In this document: piece after piece, positions 6,761-14,629 of the stretch
How the letters are laid out: each line of letters starts with the position of its first letter
Numbering within the stretch: the stretch's first letter is position 1
NCBI GenBank assembly: GCA_047629355.1
Contig: JBLHWU010000029.1
Span: 1 to 38,094 of the forward strand
DNA: 38,094 bases
Reading direction: 5' to 3'
Origin: CAYUNA01 sp047629355
GTDB taxonomy: Bacteria; Bacteroidota; Bacteroidia; Chitinophagales; Saprospiraceae
The notes under the pieces: generated by a model
Database searches by the model: none
Told to the model about the DNA's origin: nothing
The model's input: only the letters and a program-made list of their open reading frames with translations
Made by a program: the position numbers and the translations under genes

Positions 6761-8590
6761 GTGAAACCTCAACACTTTTTCAATTTGAATATAAAAACAA
6801 AAATAATTTTCGCACTGCTGATATTGTTTGCGACCATCACCTTTTTGGGGCTGTTGGGTAGTCATTATTTGGACCGTACTGCGAACGACTCGGTGGCGAT
6901 GATGCAAGACAATTATCGGTCGATTCAAAACACTCGCGAGATGTCTTTGGCTTTGCAGGAAATGGTACAGCCGTTGCAGTTGTTGGATATGGTGAAAGGA
7001 GAAAAACGAAAGAAAATTAAGTCGGCTTCTTCTAAATTTGAGCGGCATTTAAATTTACAATCCAATAAATATTTGGGCGAAGAAGAAACTCGATTGACGG
7101 AAGAATTGCGAGGGGACTTTACTGATTTTCGCGACCGAATTTTAGATTCTCTGTCAACTGATGGTGCATTTTCTTATGGACTTTATTTTCAGGGGCAACA
7201 CTTAAATGCCCTTTTGAAAGATGTTTATGAACTCAACGAAGCTTCCTTTACCGCTAAGACCAATCAAGCGAACGAAATAGCTGACCGCATCACGATGTAT
7301 TCCATTATCATCGGCTTCTTTTTTATAGGATTTATGATTTTTTCCCTCTTTTATTTCCCTACCTACATTGCTGACCCAATTCGAAAATTGACGGAAGGTA
7401 TCAAACAAATTGCGCAAAAAAATTATCGGGAACGGCTGCCCGTAAAGTCAGGGGATGAGTTTGGTGAAATGGCACATTCCTTCAACTTGATGGCAAAAAA
7501 ACTGGAAGAATACGACAATATCAATATCAATCAAATTTTGTCAGAAAAGCAGCGGATTGAGACGATTATTAGTCAAACCAACGAGGCGATTGTTGGTTTA
7601 GACAATCAAAAATGTGTGCTATTTGTCAATCCAATTGCAGAAAAATTATTGGGTATTTCTGAGGAAGAAGTTTTGCAAAAACCAGCCAGTGAATTGGCGT
7701 TAAAAAGTGATATTTTTGCCAATTTGGTGAAAGAAATTTTGAATGATGAAATCAAAGAAGACCAAACAATTAACGCCGTCAGTATTGATAAAAATGGGGA
7801 GCAATTGTATTTTAACAAGGAAATATTAATTGTACAAAATACTGATATTGAGAATATTACCCAAGGAAGTGGTTATATCTTTATTTTAAAAAATATTACG
7901 GAATTGAAAACGCAGGATTTGGCAAAAACCAATTTTATGGCGACGCTTTCACACGAATTGAAGACGCCGATTGCTGCCATTGGCATGAGTTTAAAATTGA
8001 TAGAAGACGAACGCATTGGTCATTTAAATGAAGAACAAAAAGACCTCACCGACACCATTCGACACAACGCCAACCGTTTGCTAAAAATGGTGAATGAAGT
8101 CTTGGATATTTCTAAAATTGAAACGGGCAATGTGCAACTGAATTACGAAGAAATTTCCGCTGCTAAAGTCATTGACCGCGCGCTCAGCAATGTCAAAACG
8201 TTTATTGATGAAAAGGATATTCAAATCAAAAAGTCTATCAAAGGCGAAACTGGTAATTTAAAATTAGATGTGCTGAAAACAACGGGCGTATTGACTAATT
8301 TTTTAACCAACGCTCTTCGTTATTCAGAAAATGGCAAACCGATTGAAATCAACGTCGTTCGCAACAATGGTACAGTCAAATTTTCGGTAAAAGACTACGG
8401 ACCAGGTATTTCTCAGGAAGACCAAGGAAAGGTTTTTAAAAAATATCAACGGGCCAAAGACGATAAAACCAAAGGTACAGGCTTGGGTCTGGCAATTTCT
8501 AAAGAATTTATTGAAGCGCAGGGCGGGAAGATTTGGATGGAAAGTGAGGTTGGGAAAGGGAGTCAGTTTTGGTTTTCGCTACCAGTTTGA
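6761..8590 (+). CDS. Membrane sensor histidine kinase (HAMP-PAS-HisKA-HATPase)
   Basis: 609 residues from a GTG start at 6761; no in-frame ATG fits as well, because the first membrane helix follows at once. Layout: membrane helix 1 about 13-34, a periplasmic helical domain about 35-178, helix 2 about 179-202, HAMP about 203-255, a PAS-like domain about 262-385, HisKA with phospho-accepting His398 (TLSHELKTPIAAIG), and ATPase with N box (Asn513-Asn517), DYGPGIS (545-551) and GTGLGLAISK (572-581). It should respond to an envelope signal and phosphorylate a receiver; the NtrC-type regulator two genes upstream is the nearest candidate. The terminator after the sigma gene implies separate transcription. 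Confidence 0.92.
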   Translation: MKPQHFFNLNIKTKIIFALLILFATITFLGLLGSHYLDRTANDSVAMMQDNYRSIQNTREMSLALQEMVQPLQLLDMVKGEKRKKIKSASSKFERHLNLQSNKYLGEEETRLTEELRGDFTDFRDRILDSLSTDGAFSYGLYFQGQHLNALLKDVYELNEASFTAKTNQANEIADRITMYSIIIGFFFIGFMIFSLFYFPTYIADPIRKLTEGIKQIAQKNYRERLPVKSGDEFGEMAHSFNLMAKKLEEYDNININQILSEKQRIETIISQTNEAIVGLDNQKCVLFVNPIAEKLLGISEEEVLQKPASELALKSDIFANLVKEILNDEIKEDQTINAVSIDKNGEQLYFNKEILIVQNTDIENITQGSGYIFILKNITELKTQDLAKTNFMATLSHELKTPIAAIGMSLKLIEDERIGHLNEEQKDLTDTIRHNANRLLKMVNEVLDISKIETGNVQLNYEEISAAKVIDRALSNVKTFIDEKDIQIKKSIKGETGNLKLDVLKTTGVLTNFLTNALRYSENGKPIEINVVRNNGTVKFSVKDYGPGISQEDQGKVFKKYQRAKDDKTKGTGLGLAISKEFIEAQGGKIWMESEVGKGSQFWFSLPV

Positions 8591-8732
8591 CAGGTTGCGG
8601 GTCAAATGCCCTTTGTATCCGCTACCCGTGCTTAATCGACCTCTAAGCTACGAGTTGCAACCCCTTTGACAATTTAATTGCATTTTTCCTCTTATCTTCA
8701 GGTGATTTTTTTCAAAACAAAAAGTCACCCTC

Positions 8733-10340
8733 ATGAAAAACATCTTTACAACGCTATTGCTACTCTGCATTTTTACGACCATTTCTTTTGCTCAAAACTG
8801 GTCGCCCGTCAATTTATCCGATAAATATAATTTTCAAAACGATACTGCTGACCACATCACCAATACGATTTGGGTGGACTCGGTGGAGGTACAAGGATTG
8901 GATTCTGTTTTTTATTTAAATAGGATTGTGAAGCCTTGTCCTGAATGTCCAGGAGCTTCTAATTATGAATTTTATTATAAAGCTTATCAAGGGCAATTTT
9001 TACAAAAAGAGATTCGAAAAGAAGGCGATGACAAATATGTTTTTAAAGGGGAGCATCCATTTACTATTTTTCCAAAAGCCAATTTGAATGAAACCTGGTT
9101 GATGGATACTTTAAATAATACAGAAGCGACGGTTTCTAACATTCAAGAAATACAACTATTTGACAATCAGTATTCTATAAAAACGATTGTGCTGTCTTCG
9201 GGCGATAGTATTTTATTGTCGAAAGAGCATGGGGTGGTTTATTTCCCAGAGATATATGAGGGGAGTTCTTTTGATTTAGTGGGGATTGAAGGGCGTGACT
9301 TGGGGGGAGTTGGTGCCGAATTATCTTGATTTTTATAATTATGATATAGGAGATATTTTACAATATGAGAGGTATAATGGACAATGTGAAAAAAGCACCG
9401 TTTTCTTTAGAAAATATGAGATAGCATCAAAACAAACTATTGAATATACCATAGTTTACGATATACTAAGTAGTCCATCTTAAATAATCGACACTTTTTA
9501 CAGAGGATATTTTTTGTTTAATAAAAAAAAATCCTTTAATAGTACTTCTATTGAAGGCGTTTTTAAGTTTTTTAAACGGAAAATAGTCCTGTCGAAAAGT
9601 GTCGATTATTTAGAGGCACTTACTTACAATCAGAATGCTATCAGGCTTTTTATTTTGGTAATCCTAATGCAGAGCTATACTGTTCTTATGGTTTTGAAAC
9701 TCAATGGTCTTTTTATCCCAATTCTAATAATTACGTCAATAGATATCCCCATGAGCTGATTGAAAATCCTATTTTTGGAGACTATGACCCTCTCTACTCT
9801 GTGCTCAATTTTTATAGAAATGAACAAGGGCAACTCGTTAAATCACTCAGTTTCAAAAAAGAATATCCACAAGGACTTTTTACCTTTTTAAATGATACCT
9901 CTGAAATAATAAGACAAGAAGAAATGCTCATTTATAAAGATATTTCCATTCCAGGAATAGGAGACGTTCATAACGAAATAGACCCATTTGAATGCTGGTA
10001 TAGAAATCAATTAGGTAGTTATGTTATAAACGGAGATACAGTTGGTGGTATAACACCAGATTCATTTTTCATCGTCTCCACCCAAGAATCCTTCCATGAA
10101 GATTTCATCCTCTACCTCAACCCTACCAACGGACAAATCACCCTCGATTTCAACGACAAAAATCACGGCAATATCAATCTGCAAATCATGGATGCTTTTG
10201 GTAAAAAAGTCCATCAGCAACTCATTCAAAAAGGGGAAGCTGCGGTAGAAATTGATTTAGAATATTTGCCAAAAGGCATTTATTTTATGCTTGGCGAAGA
10301 TGCAGGAAAGTATTTTTCAGAAAAAATCATAAGGCATTGA
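8733..10340 (+). pseudogene. T9SS-sorted secreted protein, broken by a frameshift and a foldback element
   Basis: A signal peptide (MKNIFTTLLLLCIFTTISFA) starts a secreted protein of unknown function that would end in a T9SS type A sorting domain (DFILYLNPTNGQITLDFNDK and later YLPKGIYFMLGEDAGKYFSEKII). Two lesions break it. First, a run of six G at 9302-9307 carries one base too many: with five, the frame passes from EGRDLG directly into ELVPNYLDFYNYDIGDILQY. Second, a 156-bp family B element (9469-9624) lies between two TA copies; removing the element and one TA joins YTIVYDIL to QSECYQAFYFGNPN in frame. The intact protein would have been about 480 residues. Each lesion alone would abolish secretion, because the sorting signal is lost. 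Confidence 0.85.
9469..9624. repeat. Foldback element, family B, copy 1 (inside a gene)
   Basis: A 156-bp element with TA at 9467-9468 and 9625-9626. The ends are AGTAGTCCATCT and AGAGGCACTTACT; just inside them TAAATAATCGACACTTT and its exact inverse form the core stem. The two halves stay complementary almost to the centre (CTTTAATAG, short loop, CTATTGAAGG), so the element is one long hairpin. Its first TAA truncates the host reading frame. It carries no coding capacity of its own. Copy 2 is at 24674-24833. Confidence 0.88.
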
Positions 10341-10462
10341 GGAAAAATTACGATATTGGCAATGCTTAGTAAAAACCAATTTTACACCAAATTCAAATAC
10401 GGATTCCAGTGTCTTCCGTGCGCCATATGCCGTTGACCGAAAGCCGTCAAAAAAATACATCA

Positions 10463-11464
10463 ATGAACCTAACCGTCGGACTCCTCGGAGGCGGCTCGTG
10501 GGGCACAACCGTTGCCTCCCTCACCGCTCGCAATTGCCCCACTACCCTATGGGCCAGAAATCAAGCTACAGTCGATGAAATCAATCAGCACCACACCAAT
10601 CGTAAATATTTGCCTGGCGCGAAACTTACGGCAAGTCTCAAAGCCTCCAATTCCATCGAGGAAACCGTCAAAAATGCAGATGTGATTGTGATGGGCATTC
10701 CGTCGCAACATTTTCGGTCGGTTTTGCAGACGGCGCGACCGTTTATTCGTCCGTGGGTACCGATTGTGAGTTTGTCGAAAGGTCTGGAAACAGGGACGAA
10801 GATGCGCATGACTCAAATCATCGAAGCGGAAATGCCCGGACATCCAGCAGGTGTTTTGACAGGTCCTAATTTGGCGAAAGAAATCATGAAGGGCCAAGCG
10901 GCTGCGAGTGTTATTGCGATGGTCGATGATACCATTGCAGAAGCTTTGCGCCCCGTTTTTCAGACCGGTTTATTTCGGGTATATACCAATTCAGATGTGG
11001 TCGGCTGCGAACTTGGTGGCGCACTCAAAAACATCATGGCAATTGCCACGGGCATGGGCGACGGCGCACATGCTGGAGACAATACTCGCGCAGCTATTAT
11101 CACACGCGGCTTGGCAGAACTGACACGTTTGGGCGTTGCGATGGGCGGCAAACCTGCTACCTTTGCAGGTCTGGCAGGTATGGGCGATATGGTGGCGACT
11201 TGTACGAGTACGCAAAGTCGGAATCATCGCGTTGGTTTTGAATTGGGGCAAGGTAAGACATTAGACGAGATAATTGCAGGCATGTCAGAAGTTGCTGAAG
11301 GCGTCAAATCGGCGAAAGCGGTAATGGAATTGGCGAACCAATATCAGGTTGAAATGCCGATTGCGACGGAAGTTTATAAGGTATTGTATGAAGGAAATAC
11401 GGTTTTTGATGCATTTCGAGGATTGATTCGGCGGAAGGTGGGGTCGGAAGCAGAACCAGGGTAA
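10463..11464 (+). CDS. gpsA: Glycerol-3-phosphate dehydrogenase [NAD(P)+]
   Basis: This enzyme reduces dihydroxyacetone phosphate to sn-glycerol 3-phosphate, the backbone for phospholipid synthesis. The 333 residues from the ATG at 10463 match family length. An in-frame ATG exists at 10409, but the 18 extra residues have no counterpart in the family, and the Rossmann fold starts right after Met at 10463 (VGLLGGGSWGTT, glycine motif 8-16). Other marks are IVSLSKGLE (Lys106), TGPNLAKEI (133-141), the catalytic Lys189 in GGALKNIMAIATG, DNTRAAIITRGLAE (207-219) and AGLAGMGDMVATC. The upstream neighbour is a broken T9SS gene, and a family E element follows the stop. Confidence 0.95.
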   Translation: MNLTVGLLGGGSWGTTVASLTARNCPTTLWARNQATVDEINQHHTNRKYLPGAKLTASLKASNSIEETVKNADVIVMGIPSQHFRSVLQTARPFIRPWVPIVSLSKGLETGTKMRMTQIIEAEMPGHPAGVLTGPNLAKEIMKGQAAASVIAMVDDTIAEALRPVFQTGLFRVYTNSDVVGCELGGALKNIMAIATGMGDGAHAGDNTRAAIITRGLAELTRLGVAMGGKPATFAGLAGMGDMVATCTSTQSRNHRVGFELGQGKTLDEIIAGMSEVAEGVKSAKAVMELANQYQVEMPIATEVYKVLYEGNTVFDAFRGLIRRKVGSEAEPG

Positions 11465-11495
11465 TTTTCAGCATTCTAATTTGTATACCGTACTA

Positions 11496-11680
11496 AGTAG
11501 TTGACAGTTACTTTGAAATATCAGAAGGGAGAGAATTGTAAATTTTCGACCGCCAATAAAAAATAGTGCGCGTTGCCTGCGGCAACGCGGGTAAGATTTT
11601 GAGGGATAAAACGGTTTTTGCAAAACCGTTTTATCCCTCAAACTCCCTTTTTTAAGACATCATTATAATCGTCAGTTATT
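11496..11680. repeat. Foldback element, family E, copy 1
   Basis: 185 bp bounded by TA (11494-11495 and 11681-11682). The ends AGTAGTTGACAGTTA and its degenerate inverse are similar to those of the other families. It contains two internal hairpins: GCGTTGCC-tgc-GGCAACGC at 11570-11588 and a 20-bp stem TTGAGGGATAAAACGGTTTT at 11599-11641. The second is followed by CTCCCTTTTTT and could end gpsA transcription. Related copies are at 36334 and 37524. Confidence 0.75.
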
Positions 11681-11729
11681 TATGAAGCGAAGCACAACGC
11701 ATTTGACTTGTTCCTAAATGAAGTAAAAA

Positions 11730-11849
11730 TCACTCTTCTATTTGGATTTCTACAATATATTGGATGTACTCCCCTTTAGATATCGGGGGGTAATGACAAT
11801 TGAAGTAAGATTCGACAACTTCATACAACCTTAAATCAATACGATTCAT
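11730..11849 (-). CDS. Possible 39-residue small protein
   Basis: An ATG at 11849 opens 39 codons reading MNRIDLRLYEVVESYFNCHY and then an acidic end (QYIVEIQIEE), with a TGA at 11730-11732. The composition is protein-like, and the stretch lies in an otherwise empty spacer between gpsA and the hydrolase, on the opposite strand. I recognise no family and see no clear promoter. It may be a real small gene, a gene remnant or chance. Confidence 0.3.
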   Translation of the reverse strand: MNRIDLRLYEVVESYFNCHYPPISKGEYIQYIVEIQIEE

Positions 11850-12046
11850 TCTTTATAAATTAACCCCCAATTCTTTCAAATACCTTTTTTTTATTTATAT
11901 TGCAGCCAAAATAAAAGCCCATTTAGCATTTGAAACGTAAAATTTTATTGACATTTAGAAAATTAGAGATTGTGGATATTTGGATATGGGAAACTCTATT
12001 TATGAACGCCCAACTATTTTTTTCAACTAATTTTATCCAAATAAAG

Positions 12047-12835
12047 ATGCAAGCGACAGCAAATAACGACCAAATTATAAAACGACCTTCCATGTTTTGG
12101 CTTTTGACCGAAGCAGGTCGGGCATTGACAGAGTTCGGCATGTCTGTTCCTTATCGGGGCTATTCTAAGCGATTTTGTAAAAATGGAGACGGGCATCCAG
12201 TCTTGGTTTTACCAGGTTTTATGGCCAGTGATACTTCGACAAGTCGGTTGCGTCAATACATCAGTAATATGGGCTATACCTCCTTGAAATGGGATTTGGG
12301 TAGAAACTATGGTAAAGAGGAAACTATCGATATGTTGCTTGATAAATTGGAAGAATTGTTTGACCTTTATGGTGAGAAAATCAGCTTAGTCGGTTGGAGT
12401 TTAGGCGGTGTCTATGCACGACAATTGGCCAAAGCACATCCTGATAAAATACGGCAAGTAATTACGCTTGGTTCACCATTCAGAGGCATTAGTGAAGCAA
12501 ATAATGTGGCTTGGATTTATAATTTATTGACCGGTGGCAGACGGGTTACAGATGTTGACCCACTATTGTTGGCAGATTTACCGAATCCTGCGCCTGTGCC
12601 GACGACTGCGGTTTATTCTAAGCAAGATGGTATTGTACCGTGGCAAGTTTGTATGGAAGCGGAGGAGACTTTAATTCATCAAAATGTGGAGGTACGCAGC
12701 AGTCATCTAGGCTTGGGTGTAAATCCTTCGGTGTTGAAAATTATTGGTGACCGTTTGCAATATTCAGCTGTGAATTGGCGGCATTTTACACCGGGTAATT
12801 TTATGGAGGATTTGTTGTTGTATCCGAGTTTGTAA
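12047..12835 (+). CDS. Alpha/beta hydrolase, lipase-like
   Basis: 262 residues from the ATG at 12047 (MQATANNDQ); the frame is open further upstream, but those codons are AT-rich and low in complexity. Strand 1 and the oxyanion region read VLVLPGFMASDTST (52-65). The nucleophile elbow is GWSLG with Ser118 (116-120). The acid is probably the Asp of VYSKQDGIVPW and the base the His of SSHLGLGVNP. The HPDKIRQVITLGSPFRG segment is typical of PGAP1/lipase-type hydrolases. There is no signal peptide, so it is probably cytosolic or membrane-associated; the substrate is unknown, with an ester or lipid most likely. It converges on pgk across a long hairpin. Confidence 0.85.
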   Translation: MQATANNDQIIKRPSMFWLLTEAGRALTEFGMSVPYRGYSKRFCKNGDGHPVLVLPGFMASDTSTSRLRQYISNMGYTSLKWDLGRNYGKEETIDMLLDKLEELFDLYGEKISLVGWSLGGVYARQLAKAHPDKIRQVITLGSPFRGISEANNVAWIYNLLTGGRRVTDVDPLLLADLPNPAPVPTTAVYSKQDGIVPWQVCMEAEETLIHQNVEVRSSHLGLGVNPSVLKIIGDRLQYSAVNWRHFTPGNFMEDLLLYPSL

Positions 12836-12839
12836 TTTT

Positions 12840-12910
12840 GTCCTTCCGACCGAAGTGGAGAAATCTGGTTGTAATATTACACCAGATTCCTCCACTTCGG
12901 TCGAAAGGAC
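12840..12910. terminator. Long palindrome between convergent genes, probable two-way terminator
   Basis: Arms 12840-12870 and 12880-12910 are inverted copies of about 30 bases with one or two gaps, closing on TGTAATATT. The core CCACTTCGGTCGAAA also occurs inside family A elements (for example 22807-22821), so this looks like a free-standing version of that module. It fills the 84-base space between the hydrolase and pgk. Confidence 0.65.
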
Positions 12911-12919
12911 AAAAGATAT

Positions 12920-14122
12920 CTAATCCTTCATCGCTTTAATCCCCGGCAACTCTTTCCCTTCCAAAAATTCCAACATAGCACCTCCACCTGTCGAAACATA
13001 ACTCACTTTATCCGCCAAACCCATCTGATTCACTGCCGCAACAGAATCACCGCCACCAACTAATGAAAATGCACCAATCGAAGTCGCATGTGCTACGGAT
13101 TCTGCAATTGCTTTTGTCCCATTCGCAAAATTCGGCATTTCAAAAACACCCATTGGACCATTCCAAAGGATAACTTTTGAATGTTCGATGGCATCCGCAA
13201 ATTCTAAACGCGCATTTTTACCAATATCTAATCCCATCCAACCATCGTCGATGCTGTCGCTATTTTGCGTTTTATAATCGGCATCCGTCGAAAAAGCATC
13301 TGCCACTACCGAATCAATAGGTAGTAATAAATTAATTTTTCGCTTGGCTGCCTTTTTGATTAAGGTTCTCGCTAATTCTAATTTATCGTCTTCTACTAAA
13401 GAGTTTCCAACTTGACCGCCCTGCGCTTTGATAAAGGTATACGCCATACCGCCACCCACAATCAAATTATTGACTACTTCAATCAATTTATCAAGCAACA
13501 TAATTTTATCTGACACTTTCGCGCCACCAATAATCGCAGTTACCTGACCTTTTTTAGTCTTTAAAACCTTGGTTGCATTATCAATTTCTTTTTGCATTAA
13601 AAAACCAAAAGACTTTTCGTTTTTATCAAAAAACTGCGCAATAGTAGCCGTCGAAGCGTGTTCACGGTGGGCTGTTCCAAAAGCGTCATTGACGTACATA
13701 TCGCCCAATTTCGCAAGCTTCTTCGCAAATTTCTTATCGCCTTTGCTTTCTTCTTTTTGAAAACGAGTATTTTCCAACAACAATACTTCGCCAGGCTTTA
13801 AATTTTTAGACATCATCGTCGCAATATCGCCAACGGTTTCTGAGCAAAATTTCACTTCAATATTCAATTCTTTCGACAAATGGTCAACCAAGTGCCGAAG
13901 GGTAAACTTCCCGACATCAATGCTGCCATCTTCGTTCAATTTCTTTTGTGGTCTGCCCAAATGCGACATTAAAATGATAGATGCCCCTTCGTGCAATAAA
14001 TGTTTGATGGTCGGCAAAGCTCCCTGAATTCGGGTGTCGTCGGTGATTTTATAATTAGCATCCAAAGGGACATTAAAATCAACGCGTATGAGTACTCTCT
14101 TTCCTTTGACGTTTAGATTCAT
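12920..14122 (-). CDS. pgk: Phosphoglycerate kinase
   Basis: This enzyme transfers phosphate from 1,3-bisphosphoglycerate to ADP in glycolysis, and the reverse in gluconeogenesis. The 400 residues match the family. Signatures are RVDFNVPLD (13-21), the substrate-binding SHLGRP (53-58), LLLENTRFQKEE, GTAHREHAS, IGGAKVSDKI, GGGMAYTF, WNGPMGVFE, the nucleotide-binding GGGDSVAAV (near 356) and the C-terminal STGGGAMLEFLEGKELPG. gap lies 508 bases upstream on the same strand, but a terminator and repeats separate the two, so they are probably not one operon. A candidate promoter directly upstream uses part of a family A element. Confidence 0.97.
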   Translation of the reverse strand: MNLNVKGKRVLIRVDFNVPLDANYKITDDTRIQGALPTIKHLLHEGASIILMSHLGRPQKKLNEDGSIDVGKFTLRHLVDHLSKELNIEVKFCSETVGDIATMMSKNLKPGEVLLLENTRFQKEESKGDKKFAKKLAKLGDMYVNDAFGTAHREHASTATIAQFFDKNEKSFGFLMQKEIDNATKVLKTKKGQVTAIIGGAKVSDKIMLLDKLIEVVNNLIVGGGMAYTFIKAQGGQVGNSLVEDDKLELARTLIKKAAKRKINLLLPIDSVVADAFSTDADYKTQNSDSIDDGWMGLDIGKNARLEFADAIEHSKVILWNGPMGVFEMPNFANGTKAIAESVAHATSIGAFSLVGGGDSVAAVNQMGLADKVSYVSTGGGAMLEFLEGKELPGIKAMKD

Positions 14123-14145
14123 TCGTGTAAAAATTCAATCTGTTA

Positions 14146-14176
14146 CAAAAATATTATCAATGGTAAATAACGGTCA
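14146..14176 (-). promoter_or_regulatory. Candidate pgk promoter with a -33 box from a foldback element
   Basis: On the minus strand, TTG (14175-14177 region) is followed by 21 bases and TATTTTTG (14146-14153), a good fit to TTG-N19-21-TAnnTTTG. The -7 box lies outside the family A element that starts at 14166, while the TTG lies inside its end. Other copies have TTTTTTTAC at this place; here one substitution gives TTTTTTGAC and so creates the TTG. Confidence 0.5.
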
Positions 14177-14356
14177 AAAAATAACTCCGCTATCTATCAA
14201 GTAAATCTTTTGCCTTTATTTTCCACTTTTGAATTAGTCATTATGTAGAGATAACTCTTATTTTAGAAGTAAACATCTCTTGTCATTTCGACCAAAGTGA
14301 AGAAAAAGACCAAAATAAATGTTACTAAATGGCGGACTTATTCTTTGACCGTCACT
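14166..14356. repeat. Foldback element, family A, copy 2
   Basis: About 191 bp. The left end AATAACGGTCAAAAAATAAC follows TA at 14164-14165; the right end ACCGTCACT is followed by CA, probably a changed TA. Its inner arms have decayed more than in the other copies (ATCTATCAA against ATTTAGTAA). Directly after it, AGTAGGTGACCTACT (14358-14372) looks like two family B ends joined head to head. Confidence 0.75.
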
Positions 14357-14410
14357 CAGTAGGTGACCTACTTAACAATTTCTTAATTGAGAAAAGGTTT
14401 TATTGGTAAG

Positions 14411-14477
14411 CGTTGGGTTCTGCCCACCTCTTACCTTATATCTTCGAGCGAAACCAAAGAAGTGGGCAGAACCCACG
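14411..14477. repeat. Palindromic repeat between gap and pgk
   Basis: CGTTGGGTTCTGCCCAC (from 14411) and GTGGGCAGAACCCACG (to 14477) are inverted copies around a spacer of about 35 bases. It is GC-richer than its surroundings. No T-tract follows in the minus direction, so it is more likely a repeat than a terminator. Confidence 0.65.
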
Positions 14478-14583
14478 GCTTTGGAAAGCTAAAAGCCCTC
14501 CAAATTCGATACTGTTTTTTTTTTGGAAATTAAAACCTAACTAGTTGATAATAAGCAATTTAACAACTTTCATAAAAGCAGTA

Positions 14584-14620
14584 GAAAAAAAATGCCGCTC
14601 AACTAATTTAGTGAGCGGCA
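14584..14620 (-). terminator. Rho-independent terminator of gap
   Basis: On the minus strand, TGCCGCTCA, a ten-base loop and TGAGCGGCA are followed by TTTTTTTT, ten bases past the gap stop. Confidence 0.88.
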
Positions 14621-14629
14621 AATGTACAT

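Noticed and set aside
10409..10462. Earlier in-frame start for gpsA
   Set aside because: The 18 extra residues have no family counterpart, and the glycine motif follows directly after Met at 10463.
11930..12046. Earlier start for the alpha/beta hydrolase
   Set aside because: The 39 extra codons are AT-rich, begin with a non-ATG codon and resemble no signal peptide; the ATG at 12047 gives a normal length.
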